A stretch of DNA of 28,239 bases from CP2-2F sp034436235 (GCA_034436235.1 DAOTWB010000086.1:1-28239), one strand, 5' to 3'. Positions 14,001 to 23,160 are shown, numbered from the stretch's first letter. The notes: generated from the letters alone by a model not told the origin. Translations and numbers: made by a program.

Positions 14001-15943
14001 AGCGCGCTCCGTCCGTCTTCCTCGCGCACGAAGAGCGGCAGCACGTCCAGCGGCGCAGGATAAGCGCGCAGCCACATGCCGTCGCTGTGATGGCGCTCGC
14101 CTGACCAATAGTCGCGCCATGTGCCGCTCGGCAAGTAGACGTCGCGTGCGACGCTGTTCGGCGTCACCACAGGCGCGACCAAATACCTGCCCATCAGATA
14201 CTGATCGGCGATGCTGAGCGCAGCGATATCTCTAGGCGCATCCCACCACAACGGACGGACGATAGGCGTGCCATCTTGCACGGCGCGTCGTGCCGCGCTC
14301 AGCCGCTCATCAGCTAACGCCACGTGCAAATCAGTGTATTTGCGGCAAATAGCGACTGTCTCCGCGTCGAAGTCCCACGGCGCAATTGAGAATTGCATCG
14401 CCAACATCAGAGCGCTCGCCTGCGTCCAGCGGATGAATAGCTCTTTATCAGGCAGGAGCGCGCCGTAGGCATTGCCGCCGATCATATCTGGCAAGGTGAA
14501 CGGATAGCCTGTGACTGAGAGCATCAGCGCCGTGCTGATGACCGACGCTAAGCCGTTATCGTAGCCCCACGTGCTGAAGCGATCCCATTGCCGAAAGAGA
14601 AGCGGCAACTTTTGGCTGAACCAGCCCGTGCGCACTTCTGAGTAGGGAAAATGCTGCGCCGCGAAAGCCGCCCAGCGCGCGCTGTACTCATTGCGATGGA
14701 TCGGCGCGTGCGTGCGCGCTTCAGCAGGGAAAAAACCTGCCTCGCCTGCGTCGAATTTGTAGCCTGCCAAACCGACCTGCTCCTGCAGCGCGCGCAGTTT
14801 CTCAGCATACCACGCCAATGCCTCAGGATTGCTCACGTCCAGCAGATAGCCCAGACCTTGCCACCAGATCACAGGATACGGCTCATCGCGCTCGGCGTGT
14901 TTGATCAGATAGCCGCGCTGGATTGCCTCTTGCGTGTTAGGCGACTCTGCCACAAAGAATGGATGCACCCACACTGTGACGTTGAAGCCGAGCTGATTGA
15001 GCGCCTGCACCATGCCTTTGGGATCGGGAAAACGCTCAGGATCGAAGGCGTTATCGCCATAGGCGCGTTGCCATTTGTCATCAATGCCAAAGGTGCCGCC
15101 TGCGTATCCGTGCGCTCGGATTTCTTCGGCATAGCGCAGCACAACAGCTTGATCAATAGCAGTCTTGTAGCGCGCCCACGTCGTCCAGATCGGCTGCCGC
15201 AAGTAGTCTTCAGGCGGCGTGCGCTCAGGCTTGCCCAAGATGCCGATCAGGTGCGCGCAGGCGTCGCGCACATCCTTGCCAACTAAGATTGCGTATTGCA
15301 GCGGCTGCTTTGGATCGTGCAACGTCAGCAAGCCGCTGCTCTCGGCGCTCGCCAAAGGCGGACGCTCGGCGGCGGGCGCTTGCGCGGCGCTCAAATCCCA
15401 GCTGGGCGGCTGAAGGTGCGCAGGCGGCGCGTTGAAGCCGACTTGCAGCGAGTCTGTGGCATTTTCGACCAGAATGGCGGCGCCTGTAGCGCATAGCCAA
15501 GCAGGCGTCTGGATATTGCCTAGACCTGTGGCGCCGTTGTCCCAAGTCAGCAGCGGCGCTTCCCACAGGCTGAGCTGCTCAAGCGGATAGCGCTGATGCA
15601 CCAACTCGCCTTGTCCATACCAATGCACGCCTGCTGAGAGATCGAACGTCTCATATGTCGGCTGATCCCAGCTCAGCCGCCAGCCGTTCGGCAACGCGCG
15701 GATGTGCAATCTGCCGTAGCCATGTGTGCCGCGTTGAAAGGTCAAAATTGCCTCATCGCCATCGGCGTGCCAATGCTGCAGCCGTCCGCACGGCTTCGCC
15801 CAGCCGCGTCCTGTCTGCAACAGATGCCGCTGTTGCATCAGCAGGCGGAAGCCACTGCCATCAGCGGCGAATTCAAGCGATGAATGCGAAGCGCTCAGCA
15901 GCAGCGCCTGCTCATGCTCAGCGATGTTCAGCCCGCCGCTCAC
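13997..15943 (-). CDS. Glycoside hydrolase family 31 (alpha-glycosidase; possibly alpha-galactosidase-like)
   Basis: A 648-aa retaining alpha-glycosidase. The N-terminal beta-domain (to about residue 240) precedes a TIM barrel; the nucleophile is Asp398 in GYKFDAGEAGFF and the second half has the GYPFTLPDMIGGNAYG block and a C-terminal beta-domain (VAPVVTPNSVARDVYLP, WRDYWSG). No signal peptide, so it acts in the cytoplasm. The KFDAGE nucleophile motif and GYPF.LPDMIGGN block resemble, from memory, the branch that includes animal MYORG, for which alpha-galactosidase activity has been reported, rather than classical maltases; this is a family-level inference. It overlaps GH42 upstream by 4 nt (ATGA) and lspA downstream by 3 nt. 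Confidence 0.88.
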   Translation of the reverse strand: MSGGLNIAEHEQALLLSASHSSLEFAADGSGFRLLMQQRHLLQTGRGWAKPCGRLQHWHADGDEAILTFQRGTHGYGRLHIRALPNGWRLSWDQPTYETFDLSAGVHWYGQGELVHQRYPLEQLSLWEAPLLTWDNGATGLGNIQTPAWLCATGAAILVENATDSLQVGFNAPPAHLQPPSWDLSAAQAPAAERPPLASAESSGLLTLHDPKQPLQYAILVGKDVRDACAHLIGILGKPERTPPEDYLRQPIWTTWARYKTAIDQAVVLRYAEEIRAHGYAGGTFGIDDKWQRAYGDNAFDPERFPDPKGMVQALNQLGFNVTVWVHPFFVAESPNTQEAIQRGYLIKHAERDEPYPVIWWQGLGYLLDVSNPEALAWYAEKLRALQEQVGLAGYKFDAGEAGFFPAEARTHAPIHRNEYSARWAAFAAQHFPYSEVRTGWFSQKLPLLFRQWDRFSTWGYDNGLASVISTALMLSVTGYPFTLPDMIGGNAYGALLPDKELFIRWTQASALMLAMQFSIAPWDFDAETVAICRKYTDLHVALADERLSAARRAVQDGTPIVRPLWWDAPRDIAALSIADQYLMGRYLVAPVVTPNSVARDVYLPSGTWRDYWSGERHHSDGMWLRAYPAPLDVLPLFVREEDGRSAL

Positions 15944-17958
15944 AAGACCTCCACAAAAGTGACTGTCCGCTTGCTGTGATTGATGCGCACTTGCACAGGC
16001 TTGTCATCGGCGTTGTACAGCGTGACCAGCTCGAAGGTCTGACTGCGCGGCAAGTCTTTAGTGTCCGCTTCGAAGCGCGCCAGATCGAGCGCCTGCCAGA
16101 TCGAGCGCGGAATGAGCGGCTCTGACCAACAACCGATATAAAAGGCAGCGCCTGCACCGACCTTGTTCACAGTCGCAGCGACAGCGTCTTTATAGTAGCC
16201 ATCAGTGTAGCGCATCAGCACCTCAGCCGTGGTCGGCTTCAAAATTTCTGCCCACAGCCTGTAGCGCAACTTAGGCGCTATGCCGAAGCTCTCGCCAAAG
16301 CCGATGCTGCTCGTCTTGGCAGCGATATCGCTCACGTGCGCGCCGCGCTCGTCGTCCCAATCGGGCGACGGATCGTCCATCATGCGCCAGCCGACGCTCG
16401 GCGCAGGCGGGATGCTCAAAAACTCGTCCACGGTCACGCCGAGCAGCTCGGAGAGTCCGCCGGCAGGCATCGGCTGATCTGTCCACGTGTTGCTCGGATT
16501 CTTGAAGAAGGCGCGGAAGGTGACCACCAAATTGCCGCCTTGCTCCACATAAGCGCGCCAATTGGCAGCGTGCGCCTCGTTGATCAGCGCGGGTGATGGC
16601 ACGAAGACTGCCGTATAGCCGCTCAGATCGGCGCTGCGCGGCAGGATGTCCACCGGGATGTGTTTTTCCCACAGCAGACGGTACAGATCGAGCGCCACTT
16701 GGTAGTAAGAGAACTCTGCATTGTGCGGATCGAGGCGCAGCGTCCACAAATCCTCGTAGTCAAACAGCAGCGCGATAGGCGCTTTGGCGCGCTTGAGCAA
16801 TGGATATTGCGCAAGGTCTTGGCTGACGGCTTTCGCCTCATGCCAGCCGCGGTCGGGCGTGCCGTCGTGCTTCAACAGACCTGCGTGATATTGTTCTTGT
16901 CCGATGTTCACAGCGCGCTCGCGGAAGTACAGGACGGCTTCCGCGCCGTGCGCAAAGGCTTGATGTGTCCATGTGCGCACTTGGTTAGGCGGCACAGGCG
17001 GATTGTACGGCGTCCAATTGACGCTGCCAGGCTGCTGTTCCATGATCCAAAAAGGACGCCCTGCCTTCATGCCGCGCATCAGATCGAGGTTAAAAGCGGC
17101 TTCCATCGGTCCAGACATGCCGTGCAGGTAGTTATCGTAGCCGACGAAGTCTAGATCAGCGGCGAGCGCGTAATAATCGAGGTCGAAGAACCTGAGCATG
17201 AAGTTGTGCGTGATGAAACGCTCTGCGCCGATGCGCGGGCGCAGAATCTCGATCTGGCGGCGTTGGAAAGCGACCCAGCTCTGGCTGGAGAAACGGCGGA
17301 AATCGAGCAGCAGGCTGGGATTGTGCGCAGCAGTCGTTGGCGCAGGCACAGGGATTTGCGACCAATCGGTGTAGGTCGCGCTCCAAAATTGCGTTCCCCA
17401 GGCGGCGTTCAGCGCCTCAAGCGTGCCGTATTTCGCCTTGCACCACGCTTGGAAAGCGCGCCGCGCATGGTCGGAGATATCTTGTGTGCTGTTATGGCAG
17501 CCGAACTCGTTATCGATCTGCCAGCCGATCACGTTCGGATGATCGCCCCAATGATCAGCGATCGCCGTCACGATCCGATCGACGGCGGCGAGATAAGCAG
17601 GCGCGTGGCAGGTGACCGAGCGCCGCGAGCCGAACGAATCGCGCAAGCCCGTCTGTTCGTCCACGCGCAAAATATCGGGATGCGCGGACACTAGCCACGC
17701 CGGCGGCGTCGGCGTCGGCGTGCAGAGGATCGCCTGAATGCCCGCTGCCTGGAAAATTTCTAGCGCCCGATCCATCCAAGCGAAATCGAACTGCCCTTCA
17801 GCAGGCTCCAGCTTATCCCATGCGAATTCCATCATGCGCACGACTGTGATGCCTGCTTCGCGCAGCAGCTTAGCATCTTCTGCCCAGCGCGACTCGTGCC
17901 AGTGTTCAGGGTAATACGCTACGCCCAGCAAGCGGCGTGCCAAAGGTTGAATGCTCAA
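15940..17958 (-). CDS. Beta-galactosidase, glycoside hydrolase family 42
   Basis: A 672-aa retaining beta-galactosidase of the LacZ-unrelated GH42 type. The start of the TIM barrel GVAYYPEHWHESRW is diagnostic; the acid/base is Glu151 in QIDNEFGCH and the nucleophile Glu307 in WIMEQQPGSVNW. A trimerisation/amidotransferase-like domain (from about residue 395, ALLFDYEDLW, FVPSPALI) and a short C-terminal beta-domain follow, as usual. No signal peptide, so cytoplasmic substrates are expected. The only start giving the full N-terminus is TTG at 17958, with GGGAAG a few nt upstream; another TTG lies four codons earlier. First gene of the GH42-GH31-lspA operon. Confidence 0.95.
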   Translation of the reverse strand: MSIQPLARRLLGVAYYPEHWHESRWAEDAKLLREAGITVVRMMEFAWDKLEPAEGQFDFAWMDRALEIFQAAGIQAILCTPTPTPPAWLVSAHPDILRVDEQTGLRDSFGSRRSVTCHAPAYLAAVDRIVTAIADHWGDHPNVIGWQIDNEFGCHNSTQDISDHARRAFQAWCKAKYGTLEALNAAWGTQFWSATYTDWSQIPVPAPTTAAHNPSLLLDFRRFSSQSWVAFQRRQIEILRPRIGAERFITHNFMLRFFDLDYYALAADLDFVGYDNYLHGMSGPMEAAFNLDLMRGMKAGRPFWIMEQQPGSVNWTPYNPPVPPNQVRTWTHQAFAHGAEAVLYFRERAVNIGQEQYHAGLLKHDGTPDRGWHEAKAVSQDLAQYPLLKRAKAPIALLFDYEDLWTLRLDPHNAEFSYYQVALDLYRLLWEKHIPVDILPRSADLSGYTAVFVPSPALINEAHAANWRAYVEQGGNLVVTFRAFFKNPSNTWTDQPMPAGGLSELLGVTVDEFLSIPPAPSVGWRMMDDPSPDWDDERGAHVSDIAAKTSSIGFGESFGIAPKLRYRLWAEILKPTTAEVLMRYTDGYYKDAVAATVNKVGAGAAFYIGCWSEPLIPRSIWQALDLARFEADTKDLPRSQTFELVTLYNADDKPVQVRINHSKRTVTFVEVL

Positions 17959-18046
17959 GGTCTTCCCAACTTTCTATGCGCTGCTATGAGATGTGCCTAT
18001 GCCTAAGGATTTTGCCGCTCTTGGCGCGCTTTGGCAACCTGACATC

Positions 18047-18075
18047 TTGCCAAGCGGCGCGACGGACGCTATGCT
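18047..18075 (+). promoter_or_regulatory. Candidate sigma70-type promoter for the small membrane protein and aspS
   Basis: TTGCCA at 18047-18052 (5/6), exactly 17 nt, TATGCT at 18070-18075 (4/6). It lies in the 170-nt gap between the divergent GH42 and small membrane protein genes, 53 nt before the latter's ATG, and is the best-spaced + strand promoter seen in the window. Confidence 0.5.
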
Positions 18076-18128
18076 TAGAGTGTCCATCAGATTTTGCCCA
18101 AGCCCACGCATGGAGAGTACCTTTCATC

Positions 18129-18437
18129 ATGGCGAAGAAGAGAAGCAAGCCGAACATCTCGCAAGAGGTGCTTGAGCGCGCCCGTGCTGAGCTGCGCGGC
18201 AGCGCAAGCAAGCCTGCGGCAGCCGCGTCTGAAGCCGAGAGCGCCTTGGCAGCTGCCAAGGCGAAGCCTGTTGTGCGCAGCGCCAGCCTTGCCACACGCC
18301 GCGTGCCGACCAAAGAAGAACTCGATCAAGAATATCGGCACATCATCCGCGATTTGCGCGCCATGCTCACTTTGGCGGGCAGTTTGTTCCTGTTCGTGAT
18401 CGTCATGGCACTCTTCGTTGTGCCGCGCATCTTCTAG
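18129..18437 (+). CDS. Small single-span membrane protein of unknown function
   Basis: A 102-aa protein, not recognised as a named family. It begins with a basic stretch MAKKRSKPN, has a low-complexity Ala/Lys/Ser region to about residue 55, then a more regular segment RVPTKEELDQEYRHIIRDLR and one C-terminal hydrophobic helix (MLTLAGSLFLFVIVMALFVV) ending 4 residues before the stop. The layout suggests a tail-anchored inner-membrane protein with its N-terminus in the cytoplasm. The frame is open further upstream, but the ATG at 18129 starts the plausible protein sequence, with GGAGAG about 11 nt upstream. It is 17 nt before aspS and likely co-transcribed. Confidence 0.75.
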   Translation: MAKKRSKPNISQEVLERARAELRGSASKPAAAASEAESALAAAKAKPVVRSASLATRRVPTKEELDQEYRHIIRDLRAMLTLAGSLFLFVIVMALFVVPRIF

Positions 18438-18454
18438 AGATAGACGCGATTCAT

Positions 18455-20239
18455 ATGCTCAAAACACACACTTGCGGCGAGCTGCGCCTTGAGCATGTCG
18501 GGCAGCGCGTCAAGCTGGCGGGCTGGGTGAATCGCGTGCGCGCTCAGGGCGGCGTGATCTTCATTGACCTGCGCGATAGGTGGGGAATCACACAGGCAGT
18601 GGTGGATGTGCAGAGCGCGCCTGAGGCACACGCTATTGCCGAGAAAGTCGGGCGCGAGGACGTGCTGCAAATTGACGGCACTGTGCGCGCACGTCCTGAA
18701 GGCATGGTCAATCCGAACCTGCCGAGCGGCGCGATTGAAGTGGAAATACGCGAATTGCGCATTCTGAACGCCGCCAAAACGCCGCCTTTTGACGTGAGCG
18801 CTGACGGCAAGCTGGATGAAGCGCTTCGCCTGAAGTATCGCTATCTCGATCTGCGCCGCCAGCGAATGCAGCGCAACCTGATCTTGCGCGGCAGGATCAC
18901 CAAGGCGATCCGCGATTACTTGTACGAGCGCGACTTCGTTGAGATCGAGACGCCGATCTTGTTCAAGACCACGCCTGAAGGCGCTCGCGATTACCTCGTG
19001 CCAAGTCGCCTGCATCCAGGCAAGTTTTACGCGCTGCCGCAATCGCCGCAACAGCTCAAGCAGCTGCTGATGGTCGCCGGCTATGAGCGCTATTTCCAGA
19101 TCGCGCGTTGCTTCCGCGATGAAGATCAGCGTGGCGACCGTCAGCCTGAGTTCACGCAGCTCGACCTTGAAATGAGCTTCGTTGAGCGCGAAGACGTGCT
19201 GAACTTGATCGAAGGGCTGATGATTCACCTTGTGCAGGTCGCTGCGCCGCTCACAGGCTGCCAACTGGTGACTCAGCCATTCCCGCGCCTGACCTTACAA
19301 GAAGCGCTGCTCAAATACGGCACGGATAAGCCTGACCTGCGCTATGGGCTGGAAATTGTGGATATCACTGACCTTGCCGCGCAGACAGGCTTCAAAGTTT
19401 TCACAGAGAACGCCGCGGCAGGCAATCCAACGCGCGCCATTCGCATCCCGAATTGCGGCAATTACAGCCGCAAGCAGCTCGATGAGCTATCTGAACTTGC
19501 CCGAAGTGCAGGCGGCAAAGGTCTCGCTTACATTGCGCTTGAAGCAGGCGAAGCAGGGCAGGTGAAATCGCCCATCGGCAAGTTCTTGACCGTCGAGCAG
19601 ATGAGCGCGCTGATCGAGCGCATGGGCGCGCAACAAGGCGACCTGATCTTGATCTCAAGCGATGCGCACGCCACAGTGTGCGCCGTGTTGGACGCTGTGC
19701 GCCGCGAATTCGCTGCGCGGCTCGCTCTCGCCGATCCGAAACGCATCGCCTTCTGCTGGATTGTAGACTTTCCGCTCTTCGATTGGAACGCCGATGAGCA
19801 GCGCTGGGATCCATCGCACCACTTGTTCACAGCGCCAATGCCTGAGGACATTCCGCTCTTAGATAGCGAGCCGGGCAAAGTGCGCGGTCAGCAGTATGAC
19901 CTTGCCTGCAACGGCTATGAAGTCGCCGGCGGCAGCATTCGTATCCACGACCGCGCGCTGCAAGAGAAAATCTTCGGCTTGATCGGCTTGGACGTGGAAG
20001 ACGCCAAGCAACGCTTCGGTCACATGCTGGAAGCCTTTGAGTACGGCACGCCGCCGCACGGCGGAATCGCGCCCGGCATTGATCGCCTCGTCATGCTCCT
20101 AGCAGGCGAGCCGAACATCCGCGAAGTGATCGCCTTCCCGAAGTCGCAGCAAGCAGCCGACCTGATGGCAGGCGCGCCAAGCGAAGCAGACGCGCATCAG
20201 TTGGCTGAGCTGCACATCCGCGTCGTGGACGACGACTAG
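18455..20239 (+). CDS. aspS: Aspartyl-tRNA synthetase, bacterial type
   Basis: Charges tRNA-Asp (and tRNA-Asn if the cell uses the amidation route; no sequence feature here settles this). The 594-aa length is that of bacterial AspRS. Order of domains: OB-fold anticodon domain (VKLAGWVNRVRAQGG, FIDLRDRWG), class II motif 1 around FVEIETPILFKTTPEGARD, motif 2 in QIARCFRDEDQRGDRQPEFTQLD, the GAD insertion (about residues 300-420), and motif 3 GGIAPGIDRLVMLL. The C-terminal GAPSEADAHQLAELHIRV is usual. The ribosome site is weak (AGAGA about 14 nt before the ATG), so coupling to the upstream small gene is plausible. It ends 5 nt from the convergent VWA gene. Confidence 0.97.
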   Translation: MLKTHTCGELRLEHVGQRVKLAGWVNRVRAQGGVIFIDLRDRWGITQAVVDVQSAPEAHAIAEKVGREDVLQIDGTVRARPEGMVNPNLPSGAIEVEIRELRILNAAKTPPFDVSADGKLDEALRLKYRYLDLRRQRMQRNLILRGRITKAIRDYLYERDFVEIETPILFKTTPEGARDYLVPSRLHPGKFYALPQSPQQLKQLLMVAGYERYFQIARCFRDEDQRGDRQPEFTQLDLEMSFVEREDVLNLIEGLMIHLVQVAAPLTGCQLVTQPFPRLTLQEALLKYGTDKPDLRYGLEIVDITDLAAQTGFKVFTENAAAGNPTRAIRIPNCGNYSRKQLDELSELARSAGGKGLAYIALEAGEAGQVKSPIGKFLTVEQMSALIERMGAQQGDLILISSDAHATVCAVLDAVRREFAARLALADPKRIAFCWIVDFPLFDWNADEQRWDPSHHLFTAPMPEDIPLLDSEPGKVRGQQYDLACNGYEVAGGSIRIHDRALQEKIFGLIGLDVEDAKQRFGHMLEAFEYGTPPHGGIAPGIDRLVMLLAGEPNIREVIAFPKSQQAADLMAGAPSEADAHQLAELHIRVVDDD

Positions 20240-20244
20240 CGCGA

Positions 20245-21408
20245 TCAGGACTCAGCGCGCGCCGTCACAATGCCTTCTGAAGCAGCCCACGCGCTTAGAT
20301 CGGCGCGGCTGAGCGCAGCAGCCATCAGCGCAGGGAACTGATCAGGCGTGCAGGCGAAACACGGCACGCCGAGCGCAGCCAATTGCGCCGCTACGCGATG
20401 ATCGTACGATGGCGCACCGTCATCGCTGAGCGCCAAGAGCGCGATCAGTTGCACACCTGCCTCAACCAGCTCAGCAGCGCATTGGATCATGCCCGCCGCG
20501 CTGCCGCCTTCATACAGGTCGCTGATCAGCACGAGCGTCGTCTGCAGCGGACGGCTGATCAGGCTTTGGCAGTAGCGCAAGGCGCGCTGAATATCCGTGC
20601 CGCCGCCGAGCTGCACGCCGAAGAGCAGGTCAATAGGCTCGCTGAGCGTCTCAGTCAGGTCTACCACAGCTGTATCGAAGGCGACGAAGCGCGTGCCGAG
20701 CGACGGCAACGACGCCATCACTGCACCGAAGACGCCGGCATAGACCACGCTGCTCGCCATCGAGCCGCTCTGATCAACGCACAAGATCACGTCCTGCAAA
20801 GCGCGCCGTCGCTTGGCGTAGCCGATGCGCGTCTCTGGCACAATCGTGCGATATTCAGGCTGATAGTGGCGCAGGTTGGCGCGTATCGTACGCGTCCAGT
20901 CCATTTCGGCAAGGCGCGGACGGCGCGTGCGCGCGGCGCGGCTCAAACTGCCTTTGACCGCTTGCTGCATCGCCAGCGCAAGGCGTGCTTCCAGCTCGCG
21001 CACGACCTGTGCCACGACGCTGCGCGCCGTTTCGCGCGTCTCGTTCGGCAGCACGTCCTTCAGGCTGATGAGCGCCGTCGCCAAATGGACGTCCGGCACG
21101 ACGCTCTGTAGCAGCTCAGGCTCGAGCAGCATCTGCGTCAGATTCAGGCGCTCTAGCGCGTCTTTTTGTAGCATGCGCACTACAGAGGTCGGAAAATAGC
21201 GCCGAATATCGCCCAGCCAGCGCGCCACGTTAGGCGCAGACGCGCCCAGACCGCCTTTGCGCGCCTGACCGCTCTGCTCGCCATACAGCGCGGCGAGCGC
21301 TGCATCAATGGCGCGATCCGTCCCGTCGGTCAAGCCCATCTCTTTTTGATTGCAGGCGTCGCCGCCCAACACAAGCCGCCAGCGACGCAACCGCTCAGAG
21401 TCGCTCAT
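20245..21408 (-). CDS. YehP-like VWA-domain protein
   Basis: A 387-aa cytoplasmic protein with a helical N-terminal domain and a C-terminal von Willebrand A domain. The metal-dependent adhesion site is complete: DQSGSM (Asp212, Ser214, Ser216), Thr271 in LGGGTDI, and Asp297 in LISDLYEGG. From memory, the opening RLRRWRLVLG, the block RANLRHYQPEY, and VAFDTAVVDLT plus SDLYEGG match E. coli YehP closely, a protein encoded with a MoxR-type AAA ATPase (YehL), YehM and a SWIM protein (YehQ). None of these partners is in the window; instead the gene follows a HerA-like ATPase after 6 nt. Molecular function is unknown; binding a partner through the VWA domain is the likely mode. Confidence 0.88.
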   Translation of the reverse strand: MSDSERLRRWRLVLGGDACNQKEMGLTDGTDRAIDAALAALYGEQSGQARKGGLGASAPNVARWLGDIRRYFPTSVVRMLQKDALERLNLTQMLLEPELLQSVVPDVHLATALISLKDVLPNETRETARSVVAQVVRELEARLALAMQQAVKGSLSRAARTRRPRLAEMDWTRTIRANLRHYQPEYRTIVPETRIGYAKRRRALQDVILCVDQSGSMASSVVYAGVFGAVMASLPSLGTRFVAFDTAVVDLTETLSEPIDLLFGVQLGGGTDIQRALRYCQSLISRPLQTTLVLISDLYEGGSAAGMIQCAAELVEAGVQLIALLALSDDGAPSYDHRVAAQLAALGVPCFACTPDQFPALMAAALSRADLSAWAASEGIVTARAES

Positions 21409-21414
21409 GTTTGC

Positions 21415-23124
21415 CTACTCGATCTTGCGCTTGCCCAAGCCTGCCAAGCGCCGCGCCGCGCCGTTATCAGGCGCTGGAGTCTCGCTATAGCCCGCCACTT
21501 CTTGATAGAAGGTTGTGTCGTAAGAGCGCGTCCTGACCACGACGGGCATTGGCACCGCGTGACCCATGATCAGCGCCTGTTGTTTGGTATCAAGGCGCGC
21601 CAACACCTCGCGCAGACCGCTTGCGCCGCTGATGCCGGTCAGCACGGCGGCGATGTCGCGCTCGTTATCCAGCAAGGCTGTGATACGCGTGCCGATCTGA
21701 CTCATCACTTCTTCATCAATGCCGCTCGGACGTTGATCCACGATCAGCAACGTGACGTTATACTTGCGCATCTCGCGCGCAATCGTGCCGAAGATGGTCT
21801 GCCGTGCGATGAGCGGATCGAGGAACTTGTGCGCCTCTTCAATCGTGATCAGCAGCTGCGGCGGCTCTAAGCTCGGATCGCCGAGCGAACGCTCGACGCG
21901 CTTGACGTACTCTTCGTGAATGCGCCGCGTCAGATAGTTCGCCACGAGAATGTAGGCTTCCAACGCCGAGCCATAGCGTCCGAATTCCAGCACCACGCTC
22001 TTGCGCTGCTCGGTCAGGTAGCTGAGGATGGTCTGGACGCTATCACCTTGTGCGCCATCGCGCTTGAGGAATTCAAAGCGCTCAAAACGCTCCAAGCGGC
22101 GCGCCAAGGCAGTCAGCGACGCGCTGCTGGCGTTCGTCGTCTGCACCACCTCTTCCAACTTGGCGCTATCGGCGTCCAGCAGCTCAACGATCCAATCTTT
22201 GCCCCATTTTTTGCGCAGCGTGTAGGCGGCGTCCAACATTGAGTCGGAGAGTCCCATCGTCAGTTTGAGCATGGCGAGGTCTTCAGGCTCAATGTCATCG
22301 TAGCCGAGCGTGACCACGTAATCGTATTTGGCGTTGCGGCGGCGCGAGGATTCCTCGTCCAGCGTGAAGATGCTGACCTTGGCAGGGAACAATTGGCGCA
22401 GCCCTTTCGCCTTCGGTCCGCGCTCATCCGCCACTTCCCAGCCGTAATCGTTGTGCATATCGAAGATCAGATTGACCGCCATGTTGCGCTGAATCACGCC
22501 TGAGAGGATGATGCGCGTCAGGAAGCTCTTGCCCGTGCCGCTCTTGCCGAAGACGCCGCTCGAGCGCTCAACAAGGCGCTTCAGGTCAAGGTTGACCTGC
22601 GTCTCTTCCAGCTCAAGCGGCGTGCCAACGTTGAAATGTGTGGCATCTTCCGCGCCGAAGACATCGTTCACGTCCTGTGCATCGGCGATCTCGACCGGCA
22701 TGAAGTGGCTCGGGATGGTCTTGACAGGCTTTGGCTCGCCTGCGGCGCCTTCGATTGAGAGCATCGGCGCGACGTGCAACGTGCCGTAGGCAGCCGTGCC
22801 GACGTACACCTCGCGCAGAAACGGATCGCTCAGATCGGGCGGATCGCTGCGCAGCGATGGATTGGTGCTATCGAGGATCACGTCCGTGATCATGCAGAAG
22901 AAGCGCTTGTACTTGCCGCGCACCACCACATAGCGTCCAACGGCGAGCGACTCGATCTCGGTCTGGCGATCCAGCTTGACATCCAGCCCTTTGCTGAGCG
23001 AGCCGCCGACGATCACGCCTAGTCGCTTGTTGGCGGACGAACTGTCAAGCGCAGGCGGCTCAGGCGCGGCGTCGCGCGGAAACCAATCATCCAAATTCTC
23101 ATCGATCGGCAAAGCGTCAGGCAT
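21415..23124 (-). CDS. HerA-like (DUF87) hexameric ATPase
   Basis: A 569-aa ATPase of the HerA/FtsK superfamily, expected to form a hexameric ring that pumps or unwinds DNA. After an acidic N-terminal tail of about 33 residues comes a HAS-barrel-like domain (KRLGVIVGG to about 145), then the ATPase core: Walker A GKSGTGKS at 193-200, FDMHNDYGWE near 221, a helical insertion (about 285-375), Walker B LLITIEEAH with Glu429/Glu430, and IVDQRPSGIDEEV followed by IGTRI resembling the sensor/arginine region. No NurA nuclease gene is adjacent. It lies directly upstream of, and probably in one transcript with, the YehP-like gene. A role in DNA end processing is inherited from the family only. Confidence 0.9.
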   Translation of the reverse strand: MPDALPIDENLDDWFPRDAAPEPPALDSSSANKRLGVIVGGSLSKGLDVKLDRQTEIESLAVGRYVVVRGKYKRFFCMITDVILDSTNPSLRSDPPDLSDPFLREVYVGTAAYGTLHVAPMLSIEGAAGEPKPVKTIPSHFMPVEIADAQDVNDVFGAEDATHFNVGTPLELEETQVNLDLKRLVERSSGVFGKSGTGKSFLTRIILSGVIQRNMAVNLIFDMHNDYGWEVADERGPKAKGLRQLFPAKVSIFTLDEESSRRRNAKYDYVVTLGYDDIEPEDLAMLKLTMGLSDSMLDAAYTLRKKWGKDWIVELLDADSAKLEEVVQTTNASSASLTALARRLERFERFEFLKRDGAQGDSVQTILSYLTEQRKSVVLEFGRYGSALEAYILVANYLTRRIHEEYVKRVERSLGDPSLEPPQLLITIEEAHKFLDPLIARQTIFGTIAREMRKYNVTLLIVDQRPSGIDEEVMSQIGTRITALLDNERDIAAVLTGISGASGLREVLARLDTKQQALIMGHAVPMPVVVRTRSYDTTFYQEVAGYSETPAPDNGAARRLAGLGKRKIE

Positions 23125-23160
23125 TTCGCTCGCTCAACTGTTCTAGACGATCTGAGGGCG

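Noticed and set aside
20383..21111. 242-codon + strand frame opposite the YehP-like gene
   Set aside because: Antisense shadow of a gene with a complete VWA metal site; the translation has no plausible domain.
21409..23124. Possible NurA nuclease partner of the HerA-like ATPase
   Set aside because: Neither neighbour has NurA features; the downstream gene is a VWA protein and the upstream divergent gene is Hsp20.
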